Of a stretch of 64,000 nucleotides of DNA, positions 25,201 through 38,274 are shown piece by piece; position 1 is the stretch's first letter, and every line of letters starts with the position of its first letter. The position numbers and the translations under genes are program-made. A model generated the notes under the pieces. It made no database searches, had not been told where the DNA came from, and worked only from the letters and a program-made list of their open reading frames with translations. The stretch spans positions 6,912,334-6,976,333 of the forward strand of contig NC_045147.1 of assembly GCF_008831285.2 (NCBI RefSeq). The letters are read 5' to 3'. The DNA is from Nymphaea colorata (Eukaryota > Streptophyta > Magnoliopsida > Nymphaeales > Nymphaeaceae).

Positions 25201-26365
25201 AGATTATATTTGTTTGTTTAAATGTTGGATTGAGATAAGATTTTGATCGTGATGAAAAGCCGACTTATGTTTTCTTATGTTTACATTTTGATCCACATAT
25301 ATGAACATCCAATAGATCAGTCATGGTGAATCCAATTCGATTTGTTGAATGTGATGCAATTGAACTAATTTCACTCTAGAAATCAATTTTGTGTTAACTA
25401 TTTTATGAATTCTTCTATGTGGCAAGTCTCCTTAATTTGCTTCTTAGTCTCATTTCTCCCTAAGAATAAATCCAATCATAGACCACACTAAACAAACAAC
25501 TTGTTGCATATACGTGTACTGTAGCACAATTTTGATGAGTATGAAATTCCTTTTTCATAGCATTCATTGGTTTTACTTGCAGCATTAAACACATTTAGAG
25601 GAAAAATGCTAAATTTTTTTGAGTAACCAAAACGAATAAATGTGAAGTGTAGAGAAAGTTGTTTGTTCGTATAAGTTTCCGAATCGGGTAGACGAGATTT
25701 TATAACCTCTAGAATTTCAGAAAGCTAGCTTTCAAAAGAAACTGGTTAACCATTGTTAGCTACTCGAAAGCCCGCCTATATCTAAAAATATAGAGCTTTC
25801 GGGGTCTATTTTTTTCAGTGAGCGCATGATATTAACAGCTACATGATTTTTTTTTTTAAACAACGGTCTTCTTTTCCTTCTTTCTTTATTTAAAATTGCC
25901 AAAAATCAAGATTATTCACTCCCTTTCAAAAAATGGTAGTTGGTGTCAAAACTCATTTTTCATGTCTTTCAAATGCTCATGAAACAGTGTTTTTGGAAGC
26001 AAAATAAAAAATTTTACCTCCAAAAATAATTATATGGTGTCATTCAGATGCCCCCTCAAATGAGACTGTTTAAGGCGATGAACATCACATTTGAGGCTGA
26101 ACACCAAATCAACTTGAAGGGAAAAGAAGGTTAGCCAAAACGAGAAGAATGTGGAGAGTAGGGATTTCAAGGAATTCGATACCAGTCCCAACTTCTTCAA
26201 CAAAAAATCAGATATGGTAAAAGTTTACCATCCGATTACAGATCAGATAGGATTTTGATTTAAAAAAGACATCCAATCAAATTCAATATGAGATTTTTAA
26301 ATAAAATACAATCGCCCTTGGATTCAAATTAGATCATATTTATTGATAAATAGATAGCTTTTGTC

Positions 26366-26368
<3 letters not shown>

Positions 26369-26430
<62 letters not shown>
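26369..26430. repeat. (AT)n microsatellite
   Basis: About 31 uninterrupted AT units; homologous to the shorter, interrupted tract at 10725-10766. Confidence 0.95.
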
Positions 26431-26432
<2 letters not shown>

Positions 26433-26970
26433 AAAATAAGTTTTTAATATATAGTAATTCTGTTCAGATTAAGTTTATTGTTGGCTACGAATTTAAAAAC
26501 AGTTTTGGATTGTGAATTTGGATCCAAATATCTTAATGTGTAGACAAAACCCAAAAAGAGAAAAGGGTTATGGTTAAATAGTACATCCAATGGAGAAAAT
26601 TTTACATCTCACCTTTTTTAGTTTTTTAAGCTAAGAGAAGTTAACGACCACGATTTAATAGTTTTCTTATATCAAAATTGAAGCCCTTAGAAGTTATAGA
26701 AACTGACATACTTCAACATTGTGTGAAAAATGTGAACTTATAAATTGAATATTAATTAAAAAAGGACAGGAACAATTAAAAAGTTACCGCTAACATTCGA
26801 GAATAATAGCGATCACCATGCAATTTTTAAAGGTTGACAAACAAACAAACATTCAACTTTCATAAGAAATTTTAGAAAACCACCAAGGGAAAGGAAACAC
26901 TCATTTCTACATAAAATAACAACGGTTTATTGAAGACTGAAATACCTTTTTATGAAGGAACGATTCTTTA

Positions 26971-26997
26971 GGGGGGGGGGGGGGCGGGGGCGGGGGG
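26971..26997 (+). repeat. G-rich tract, copy B
   Basis: Fourteen G, C, five G, C, six G. It is an expanded version of the 11-G run in copy A and has strong G-quadruplex potential. Confidence 0.9.
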
Positions 26998-27062
26998 TAA
27001 TTTGACATTTGACACCAGAAACTAATATTTTCTATTTGTTGGTAGCTTTTTAAAAACTTATC

Positions 27063-29370
27063 ACAAGGTCGATGATAGGACCTTGCTCCGGAGTAGGTCT
27101 AAACGCTTTCCTACAGCCGATCCTATTCCCAAGATCTCTTGAGGCGCCTAAGGCAAACCTAAAGAAGGACAAACTCAATGAAAACCTTACTACAATAAAT
27201 GCTAACGGGCATGAAGACAAACAACGCAATTAAAACAAACTAGACTAAACTGAATGGAATACGAAAAAACAACCACTAGAAATAGAGCAATGAAGATGAT
27301 AATGTCTTGCAGCCGGGTCTTAGGCCAAGGGCCTCCGAAAAACCGCAAGAACAACAGAGCCAAACAGATGAAAATAAGCAAAGACAAAATGTAATCCAAA
27401 TAGCTCTACAGAAATCAAGGAGAATACCGGATTGGGCTAACTTAGAAGAGACCTCGGGATGAATTCCAGTCCCCGGGTATTGCAGCAATGCAGGAGGAGA
27501 AAGCCAATTCTGAAGAGAACTTTTGCCGGCGTTCCAAAATTGCCACGGAAGCTCGTCCGCCCGAAATAGTGGATGGTGAGGGTGCCTTTTGTTGCAGACG
27601 ACGTCTTGCGGATGGCGCAACGCGGGCTTCATCGCGAATGGGGTCTCGTCTGTAGGTGAGAGGGAGCGCCTGGCTGTGAGGAAGGCGCCAAGGAAAGGCT
27701 GCTGCTCGCCGATGAGTGCTTGGTCGTCGGTGTAAGAAAACAAGCTCGGTCTAGAGCTTGGGGAAAGTCCTAGCTACAGTTGTGATGAAAATCTCAGTCT
27801 AGAGCTCGGACTGCACCTACAGTGTGGCTGGCTAGGGTAGGTTTAGTTCAAGTGGGCTTGGTAAGGTTAGACTAGGTTAAATCACTTGGGTTTAGTTGTC
27901 TAGGTTTATGTTTAGTAGATGCTGATCGGGTTTGGGAAGACTAGGTAATATCAAGTTGAACTCGGACAGCGGGGGCAACCTTCCCCAAATGTAGGAAGGG
28001 AGGCAAGGAAACTTCCTAGAATGATGGTGGCGGCTGGGTTGGATAAGGCAACACGTGAGAAAGGAAAAGGCAAAAACAATGTGAACGGGATTGGGTTTAG
28101 GCCAAACGGCTGGCTGGGGTCAAGCCTTCCTAAAATGTAGGTCACCTATACTATTGAATCCTCAATTATAGGGCGAGGTGGCACTTGCGGCCCACCAAAT
28201 GAGGAAGGGAGTGGGTGAGAGGATTTCTAGCCCAAATGAAGAAAATGGATGGCGCGGTTAGTGGTGCGCCAAATGTGGAAAGGAATTGAGCTAGATCAGC
28301 TCGGATTCTTCTTCCTTGGGTTGTTGCCACCTATCTCTGATGGATGGCTGGTGTTTCAAACGGTCAAGGGAGAGAATCACTTACCAAATGTACAGAATTA
28401 GCAGCCGTTTGATCCAAAAGTGCACAGGCGGCTAAATTGAAGAAACCCTAGGCGAGCCTCCAACTAAACCACACGTTTTCCCACTTTGCCCCTCCAACTG
28501 TAGCTGTTCTTTTGCTAGTTCAAGGGTAGACTTGCCCTCTGCCAATGCTGACCAAATGTTCGCCAGAATGGTAGCAGAGGTTGCCGGAAAAGTGGCAGCA
28601 TTCGTCGGAATTCCAGAATTCCGGCGAACACCAAGCTTCACCGCTTTGGCTCCAAATCACACCAAAATTTCACGTTTTTTTTCATTTTTTTTTGGATGAT
28701 GATACATCTACTTTTTCTTCACTTTTTGATGCGATTTTCAATGCTTTTTCTCACTTTTTTCTTGCTGTTTTCTGGCAGGAGTAACAGGTTCAAACCGTGG
28801 CTTGAACTTGATATCTTGGATGGATTTTCGCCGATGGAATCACCTCAAACTCTCAAGCAAAAAGACGTTTACTCTTAGGATCCTTTCTGACTCATAAAAA
28901 CAACTTTAAAACCAGTTTCAACCGTGGAGAGTTGCTGATCAAACTCTAGGGATTTCGCCTAGGGAGTGAACACCATGTCCTTGGCCGAACCCAGCTTTAA
29001 AACTATCCAACAAAATTACACCCTTTCACCAAAAGATAACACGCACTAACCTTTGAGTTTCTTGAGGAGTGTCACACGCCACAATCTCCTTTGTTGCCTT
29101 AGGTGATAGTAGCCTTCCCTTAGACTTATCTGGCCTCTAACCTCCACTTGTGTTCGATGAAGGCCACACCTAGATTGCTGTGAGTTAATTGGGAAAAAAC
29201 GTAGGCTGTTGAGGTCGCAATACGCCTGAGCACACCTTGATCCTCTAGCCACCAATTTCGTTGGTGGAGTGGTTGAGGAAGAGAACAAGAAACTAAGGAG
29301 AGGGAGAAGATTGACCGCCGGTATGGAGAGACTTGCGTGAGGGAAGAAACCAGCCAAGGCCGGCACTTGA
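27063..29370. mobile_element. 2.3 kb insertion/replacement in copy B, type unknown
   Basis: This block is absent from copy A, where 11390-11565 (about 175 bp) occupies the position. It is richer in G+C than its flanks. A possible TG...CA boundary pair is TGATAGGACC (27073) to GGCCGGCA (ends 29365), which would suit a solo LTR or short LTR element. The flanking five bases (GTCGA and CTTGA) are not a convincing target duplication. Open frames, up to about 155 codons on the minus strand, show no known domain. It could also be filler from elsewhere in the genome. Confidence 0.5.
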
Positions 29371-29836
29371 TTAGTTGATTATTCTCTTTACCTCCTAACA
29401 TCCTTTTTAATGGAAAGGGAATGGAAAGAGAGAGAAGAGAAGGGTGCTTCACTTCTCAGCCTTGATAATCTGACCAATCCCTTTTTAACAAAGTGATTGT
29501 GATGTCATAAAGCCAAAGCCATCCTTCTATCCTCTCCATTGCTTATTCTTCTCTCTCTTTCACCGTGCCTTAATCGATACACTCTACTTCCTTTTCTTCT
29601 TTTCTTCACCAACTCTTTCATTCTTGGTCATCGATCTCGCTCGCCTTGCCTCTCCCCTTTGTTGTTTGTGAAGCCATTTTCTCTCGTTCCGTTCTTCCCA
29701 CCCGTCAGTTCTTTCGTTCTTTTTCTCCCTTGTCTTTACTCATGTTTTTTTTGGGTAATTCACTTATCTTTTTGGAGTTTGTGGACTTTGTGTGTTGCTG
29801 GCGTTTCTAGGGTCTCTTTTTTTTCTTGGGCGGTGG

Positions 29837-30760
29837 ATGGAGAAGTCGAAGGAGAGCAACTCAGTTGCCAAGGTGAACCCTGTCCCGGAATCTCAGTACA
29901 TTGCCGTTGATGACACCAACGGATCAAATTCGATGTTGCCGGAGTCGGTCGCGCGGTAGCCTGCTACAAGGTCGTTCACGAGTCTTAGCCATGTGGACAC
30001 CTACCTCGCCCTCGCATGGACTCTGCAGGAACAGATTCCCATTACAGGATAAGAACTCATTATTTTCCTTTCGGTTTCTTGTTCTTGTTTTTTGATTGGT
30101 CGGTTTTATGGGTATGGAACCTCCGTGTAAATTGCGTGTTGAAATTGAATCTTATTCTAGGGTATTGGCCATGATGTAGTCATCATCTCTTTCTGTCTGA
30201 GTCCTACGCTTTGTGGGGGCAGCAACAGGCGCATATAATGCTGGGTATGGCGGGAGAGCATAGTGGATACGCAAGCTCATCCACCGGAGGCTTAATCTCG
30301 GAAGACGAGATGGATCGACTGCATGATGTCAACAACGTTGAAAGCCATGGAGGAGTAGAAGAAAGCAATAGTAATGTTGATGTTGAGAATGAAGGCAGTC
30401 GTGGCGATGAATGGAAGACAAAGAAGAAGATGGCGAAGATGATGATGATGATGATTTGTTTGATGTGCATGGACACGAGGAGATTGACCCAGCTGAATTT
30501 GAAAGTAATGAGGCGTACGCAAGGGTGCTTCAAGATGTAGAGGAGAGGGAATTGGCTGTTCGATTGATGGCTTTTATGGGTATTCATGGGTGTAAGCAAT
30601 TGCCCTCTTCATGCAACTTTTCTTGGCCTTTGATGGAGGGAACTGTGGTTCTTTTTCTATAAATATTCCGTATGACCCAAGTAGAATTGGAGAAAAGTTG
30701 ATGTTTGTCGCTTTGCAGGCGAATCAAAATGACAATGATGAAAATGGTAGCAATTATCAG
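29837..30760 (+). pseudogene. BIG BROTHER-type RING E3 ligase pseudogene, copy B, exons 1-3
   Basis: Duplicate of the copy A pseudogene. Exon 1 starts at ATG 29837 (MEKSKESNS) and is stopped by TAG at 29957, codon 41, where copy A reads CAG. Exon 2 (30233-30591) encodes QQAHIMLGMAGEHSGYASSS and continues open through EDEMDRLHDVNNVESHGGVE, so it keeps sequence lost in copy A. A one-base change before the aspartate run (near 30410) shifts the frame. The conserved DPAEFESNEAYAR segment follows in the other frame. Exon 3 (30719-30760) keeps its borders. As in copy A, the bases after the MQEQ-equivalent codon are AT, not a GT donor. No exon 4 or RING exon follows; the satellite array begins 1.7 kb downstream. 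Confidence 0.82.
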
Positions 30761-32234
30761 GTATCCTCTAGAGCTCACTAATCTCTAATACTCATGTGTT
30801 TATCTAATTACACAATAAATATAAGATCAATGATAGAGGGATACACGTGTGCGAGTCATATCAAGCTTGTTAATCCTCTTGTGACATAAATTTATAATCA
30901 TATCCTTTTCTTTCTCACCTATCCCCTTATCTTGCCACCATGCGCTTGTGCCTGCTTACCGATCACTCTTTCTGATAGTTATATGTGATATTCGTTTCTT
31001 TAATGCTCTAGATTTGGATTCCAGTGTATGATTCTCAGCTCAAGCATTGGGAGTTATTTGGCGACTTCTGTTCCTTAACAAATTTTACCAAATAACAGAT
31101 GTGCAGTCTTCAGAATTTTGTTTGTCTCTGTTCAGTATGGAGCATTCCTCACTTCTTTATCGCCTGAATTTCCAATTTTCAAAACAATAAAAGTATTAAA
31201 GAGGCAACCAAGATGAGATGGCAGTTCAATAGTCCAGGGCAGAAGACATGAGACCGTTGTTGGACACAGAAAACAGTCCATACAAACATGCTGTCTTGGC
31301 GTTAGATTAAAAACTAAGAATTTATTATTGGAAAAGTCTAAATTTGCATGAAAAGTTACTAAAAAAAATCAATACAAAATTTTCCTTATATTTGTCGATA
31401 TATGTCTTTGCTTTTTGGTATCCCATATAAGTTTCTCCTTTGTTCTCGAGTGAGTAGTTGGATAGAAGCTAATGTTGTCACTATCAAGATGCGTGTTCAT
31501 ATATGTGTATCTATCCCTCTCTGAAGCGATGCAGGGTCCGTTATGGAGAACCTCAAATAGCTCTTTCAAACCGATGGATGTAATGATCTAAGTGTTGCTA
31601 TTATCAATATTGAACCTGCATCATTGTGTTGAATTTTGATAGTATTGGATTCAACAAAACACAAAACAAGAGAGTCTATATACCAGGAAGAAAGATAGTG
31701 CAATGCTAGTACATAAGCCCCTCAAAACATGGCAAAGGAATTAGTATAAAATTATTTTCAAGTACTCACATAAGAGGTGTTACAATTCTCTCTTTAGGCA
31801 CACCCATCATCCTCACGTGTAGAAACTAGGTATGAATGCTAAAACTTAGATTTGATGCTAATTAGAATTACCTGACCCTTGATCTGATTGCTGAGTAATG
31901 CAAATTCCAACACATCTCATAGATGGCTTCTCTCTGCATGTTAATAAGGCTATGATCAGGACACTAGGTGGTACATATGTATGTATGTAAACCCCTCAAA
32001 ACTTCTCAAACCCATCATATGAGATTACTCATAAGTCCTTAGGTGAAGTGCTACTACATGATCCCAAGACTATGTTGAATGTGTGACCTTAATGGGCCGC
32101 TTTTCATGTAGCAGGTATTGAGTAAAAAGTGGAAGCAATTTCTTACTAACCGGCCTCCTTTACCATCTAACCTCCTTCTATTTGCATTGCCTACAATCCT
32201 TGAATCTACCAGTTAAAGACTTAGGACCTAGCTT

Positions 32235-32332
32235 CCTTTTGGTCTTATAAATATCAGTTTCCATCTAGTATGGGACCTTGCATCCTTTTGGTCTTATAAA
32301 TATTAGTTTCCATATTGTACGGGAAGCCAAAT
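32235..32332. repeat. 49 bp tandem duplication in copy B
   Basis: CCTTTTGGTCTTATAAATAT begins at 32235 and again, with one base changed, at 32284. Copy A has a single copy near 14463, so this arose after the block duplicated. Confidence 0.85.
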
Positions 32333-32502
32333 GATTCGCCATGTCAGCTGATATGCATTGTCTTGTATATTTGTATTGGCTGTATTAACCAGAACAAATT
32401 AAATGAAAAATAATTCTATAAGAGTTACTTTTTCATACATGAGAACATGTATCAGCTACCATATATTAAGAAAAAAAGATAATCATTTATTATTATTATT
32501 TT

Positions 32503-35500
32503 AACGTAGACTCGAATAAAATCGAGTTTCCGAGGACGAGATAAGCACTAAAAAAAAATGAAATGTAACGACAACACTGCATAAATTGGTTTTGCGATAA
32601 AAAGCCATTTACTAAGAGGTAATAAGTAGTCAGACAAAATAGATTGCCAAAACACAACTGCAAGATTTGTTTTACAATACACTCTAAAAAGGTTTTTACA
32701 AGGATGTGATAAGCACTCAGAAAAATTAAATGCAATGACACTGTAAGAACAAGTTTTACAATAAAAGGAGTTTACTAAGAGGTGATCAGTACTTAGACAA
32801 AAAATCATGCAATAACACAACAGTAGGATCTGTTTTACGATACACTCAAATAAAGATGTGTTTGCAATCCCGTGATAAGCGCTCTGAAAAGTTAAATGTG
32901 ATGATGCTGTAAGGACTGGTTTTATGATAAAAGGGCGTTTACTAAGAGACAATAAGTAGTCAGACAAAAAATCATCTGATAATGCAACAATAGTATCTAT
33001 TTTTATGATACACTAATAAAATTATGTTTACAACTTGTGATATGCACTTGGAAAAATTAAATGAGACAACGACACTATATAGACTAGTTTGATGATAAAG
33101 AGGCGTTTACAAAGAGGCAATAAGCAGTCAGACAAAACAAATTGTAATAACACAACTACAAGATTCATTTTTATGGCATACTCAAATAAAATCGTGTTTA
33201 CAAGTACTTGATCAGCACTCTCGAAAAAATTAATTGCAACATTGACACTATAAGGATGGAATTTGTGATAAAAAGGCGTTCACTAAGAAATGATAAGCAG
33301 TTAAAAAAAGCAAACTGCGATAGTGTAACCTCATGATTCATTCTATGTTGTAGTCAAATAAAATCATGTTTACAAAGACATTATAAGCTCAAATATCATG
33401 TGATAACACAACTACAAGATTCATTTCATGATATACTCACATAAAATCATGTTGACAAGGACTCGATGAGCAATTGAAAAACATAAATGCAACAAAGACA
33501 ATATATGAACTGGTTCTATGATAAAAAAGCATTTACTAAGAGTCTTTAAGCAATCGAACAAAACAGATTGTGATAACATAACTATAAGATTTGTTTTATG
33601 ATACACTCAAATAAATTGTGCTTACAAAGACACGATAAGCACATAAAAATGTGCAACAATGCAATTATTGGATTTGTTTTACAATACACTCAAGTAAAAT
33701 CATGTTTACAAGGATGCGATAAGCACTAAAAAAAAATACAAGCGACAACGACACTGTTTGAACTAGTTTTAAGATAAAAAGACATTTACTAAGATGCAAT
33801 AAGCAGTTAGAGAAAATAGATTGCAATAACGCAACTATATGATTTGTTTTACGATACACACAAATAAATTGTGCTTACAAAGACACGATAAGCACAAAAA
33901 ATCATGCAATAACACAATTGCAATATTTGTTTTATGATACATTCAAGCAAAATCATGTTTACAAGGATGTGATAAACACTAAAAAAAGTTAAATGTGATA
34001 TTGACACTCTATGGACTAGTTTTATAGTAAAAACGTGTTTACTTAGAGGCGAAAAGCATTCAAACATAACAGATTGTGATAACGCCATTGCAACATTCAT
34101 TTTATGATACACTCGAATAAAATTACACAATGATGCGATAAACACAAAAAATCATGTGATAATGCAACTATAAGATTTATTTAACGAGATAGTAATGTAA
34201 AATCATGTTTATAAGAATGCAAAAAAAGTACTTACAAAAATTGAATTCGACAATGATACTTTATAAACTGGTTTTACGATAAAAAGTTATATATACAAAG
34301 ACATGCTAACACAACTATAGGATTCTTTTTATGATACACTCAAACAAATTGTGCTGACTAGGATGCGATGAGTAGTTGGAGAAATTAAATGCGTCAACAA
34401 CAATATATGGACTAGTTTTATGATAAAAAGATGTTTACTAAAAGGCGATAAGTAGTCAAACAAAAAATCATGCGCTAACACACAAATAAAACCATGTTTA
34501 TGAGGAAGTGATAAGCACTCGAAAAAATTAAATGCAACAAGCACGGACTGCAGGATTAAATGCAACAAGCACATAATATCCTTATATAGTATGGACTGGT
34601 TTTATGATAAAAATGTATTTACTAAGAGGCAGTAAACAATTGAACAAAACAGGTTGTGATATCACAACTGCATGATTCGTTTTACGATACACTCAAATAA
34701 AATCATGTTCACGAAGCTACGGTAGGCATTTAGAAAAATTAAATGTGACAACGACAATGTATTGACTGATTTTATGATAAAAAGGCATTCACTAAGAGGT
34801 GATAGGTATTTAGACAAAAAAGTTATAATGCAACAATAAGATTTGTTTTATGATACACTCAAATCAAATCATGCATATAAGGATACAGTAAGAACAAGAA
34901 ATTGTGTGATAATGCAACTATAGATCTGTTTTACAATATACATAAGTAAAATTGTGTTTTCAAGGAGGTGATAAGCACTCAGAAATATTAAATGTACAAG
35001 TATAGGATTCATTTTATGATACACTCAACTAAAGTTTATGTTTACAAGGATGCGATAAACACTCAAGAAAATTAAATACGACAACGAGAATGTGTAGACA
35101 GGTTTGATGATAAAAATGTGCTTACCAAGAGGTGATAAGTAGTTGGACAAAATAGATTGTGATGATGTAACTATAGGATTTGTTTTACGATACAATAAAA
35201 AAAATAATGTTTTCAAATATGTGATGAATTGTAAAAAAAAAATAGATGCGATAACAACACTATATGGACAAGTTTTACGACAAGAAGATATTTACTAATA
35301 GGTGATCCGCAATCAGAAAAGCAAATTGTGATCTTGTAACTAGAGGATTTGTTTTACAATACACTCAAATAAAACTTATTTACAAGGACTTGATAAGTAC
35401 TTGACAAAATTGAATGAGACAATGACATTGTATGGATAGGTTTTATGATAAAAAGGCATTTGCTAAGAAGCGATAAGCAGTTCAACAAAACTGATTTGCG

Positions 35501-38274
35501 ACAACACAACTACAATATTCGTTCTATGATACACTCAAATAAAATCATATTTACAAGGATGTGATAAGTGCAAAAGCTCGTGCAATAACTCAATTGTAGG
35601 ATTTGTTTTACGATACACTAAAGTAAAATTGTGTTTATGATAAACACTCAGTAAAAATTAAATGCAACAACAACACTTTATTGACTGGTTGTAAGATAAA
35701 AAGGTGCTTACTAAGAGGTGATAAGTTGTCCAACATAACAAATTATGATAACACATACTTTAGGATTTGTTTTACGATATACTCAAGTAATATCATGTTT
35801 ACAAAGAGACGATAAGCACTCAAAAAAATTAAATGTGACAATGACATGTATGAAATAGTTTTACGATAAAAAGGCCTTTATTAATAAGTGATAAACAGTC
35901 AGACAAATAAAGCAACTGCAAGATTCGTTTTACAATACATTCAAGTAAAATCATATTTACAAGGATGTGATAAACACTCAAATAAAATTGAATGCATCAA
36001 CAACACTATATGGAATGGTTTTATGATAAGAAAGTGTTTACTAAGAGGCGATAAGCAGTCGAATACAATAGATTGTGATAACGTAAGTGTAGAATTCATT
36101 TTACGATACACTTAGATAAAATCATGTTTACAAGGATGCAATAAGCACTAAAAGAAACTTAAATGTGCCAACACTGTATGGACCAGTTTTACTATAAAAA
36201 AAGGTTTACTAAGAGGCGATAAGTAGTCGAAGAAAACCTTTTGTAATAATGCAACTGTAGGTTTCCTTTTATGATACAAATAAATAAAATTGTGTCTATA
36301 AGGACACAATGAACACCAAAAAAATTGAATGCGATAACAAAACTGTATGGACTGGTTTCATGATAAAAATGTGCTTACTAAGATGCCACATGCAGTCGAA
36401 CAAAACAGATTGCGATAACGCAACTAAAGGATTTGTCTTATGATACACTCAACTAAAATCGTGTTTACTAGTACATGATAAACACAAAAAAACATGCAAT
36501 AATGCAGCTGGGGGATTCCTTTTACAATACATATATGTAAAATCTTGTATACAAGGATACAATAAGCACTTAGAAAAATTAAATGCAACAAAGACACTAT
36601 ATGGACTGGTTTTACAATAAAAAGCCATTTACTAAGAGGGATTAAGCAGTCGAATAAACAAGAATGAGATTCATTTTACGATACACTCAAACAAAATTGC
36701 GTTTATAAGGACTCGATAAACAAAAATAATTATTCCATAACATAGTTGTAGGATTCTTTTTACGACACAGTCTAGTTGTGTTTACAAGGACGAAATGACA
36801 CTAAAAAAAAAATTAAATGTGACCAGGACATTGTATTGACTGGTTTTATGATAAAAACGTGTTTGCTAGGAGCTGATAAGTAGTATGACGAAACAGTTTG
36901 TGATACATAACTGCAAGATTTGTTTTATGATACACTAATAAAATCGTGTTTACAAGGATGTAATAAGCACTCGAAACATTTAAATGCAACAACGACATAG
37001 TATGGACTCTTTTTACAATAAAAAGTCGATAAGTAGTTAGACAAAATATATTATGATAATGAAAGTACAAGATTCATATTACGATACAATCAAATAAAAT
37101 CGTGCCAACGTAGACGTGATAAGCACATAAAATCGTGCGATAACACAACTATAGGATTTTTTTTTGCAATACAGTCAAGTAAAATATTGTTTACAAGGAC
37201 ACGATATGCATTCAGAAAGATTAAATGCGACAACAAGACTTTATGAACTAGCTTTACAATAAAAAGGTGAGAGCTAGTAAGTAGTCTGACAAATCATATT
37301 GCAATAACGCAATTGTAAGTTCTATGATAATCTCAAATAAAATGGTGTTTACAAAATGCAATAAGCACAAAAAATTGTGCGATAACACAACTACAGGATT
37401 CATTTTACGATACAATCAGGTAAAATTGTGTTTATAAGGACGCAATAAACACTCATAAAAAATTAAATGCGGCAATGACAATCTATGGACTTATTTCATG
37501 ATAAAAGGGATTTAGTAAGAGGTGATAAGCAATCAGACAAAACAAATTATGAATTCATATATGCAGGATTTGTTTTACGATACACTCAAATAAGATCAAG
37601 TTTTGAAGGATGCGATAAGCACTTAAAAAAATTAAATGCGACAATGACATTTTATGGACAAGTTTTTCAATCAAAAGGCATTTAATAAGAGGCGATAAGT
37701 AGACAGACAAAACAGATTATGAAAACGCAACTGCAAGATTCGTTTTATGATACACTTAAATAAGATTGTGCTTACAAGGACATGATAAGCACACAGAAAA
37801 ATTATACACATCAATGACACTATATGAACTCGTTTTACGATAAAAAAGCATTTAGTAAGAGACAATACGCAGTAAAACAAAACAAATTATGAAAGCATAA
37901 TAGCTAGATTCCTTTTACAATAAACTCTAATAAAACCATGTTTATAAGGACACGATAAGCACTTAGAAAAATTTATGGACTAATTTTACATTAAAAAGAC
38001 ATTTACTAAGATGTGATAAAATCATGTTTAGAAGGGTGCACAAAAATTTGTGAGATAACGCAATTATAAGATTTGTTTTGCAATACACTCAAACAAAATT
38101 GTGTTTACAAGGATGTGATGAATATTCTCACAAAATTAAATACGGCAATGACATTGTATTGACTAGTTTTACAATAAAAAAGTGCTTATTAAGAGGTGAT
38201 AAGCAGTCAAACATAACAAATTGCATTAACACAAATTGTAGGATTCATTACACGATACACACATGTAAAATTAA
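32503..38274 (-). repeat. ~167 bp satellite-like array, block 1 (minus orientation)
   Basis: About 34 diverged tandem units of roughly 165-172 bp. Taking the minus strand as sense, a unit contains, in order, GCTTATCGCATCCTTGTAAA, TATCGTAAAACGAATCC, a TTATCGCAATCTGTTTTGTC stretch, GCTTATCGCCTCTTAGTAAA, TATCGTAAAACCAGTCC, and GTCGCATTTAATTTTT. Units differ mainly by CG to TG or CA changes and small indels. Some units lack the second half and join first half to first half through ATTTTTTGTGCTTATCGC. Peptides read from the array are by-products of the repeat. The left border cuts directly into copy B intron sequence. Confidence 0.92.

Larger units (their letters stand above)
25175..27062. repeat. 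Segmental duplication, copy B, left part
   Basis: Aligns to 9515-11390 of copy A with small indels and microsatellite length changes. The match ends at about 27062, where the 2.3 kb insert begins. Confidence 0.9.
29371..32500. repeat. Segmental duplication, copy B, right part
   Basis: Aligns to 11565-14690 of copy A, from TGATTATTCTCTTTACC onward. It covers exons 1-3 of the E3 pseudogene and the following intron, and ends abruptly in the satellite array at about 32503. Confidence 0.92.

Noticed and set aside
27276-27743. 155-codon minus-strand open frame in the copy B insertion
   Set aside because: No recognisable domain, no splice or promoter support, and composition follows the local GC content; kept only as part of the insertion.
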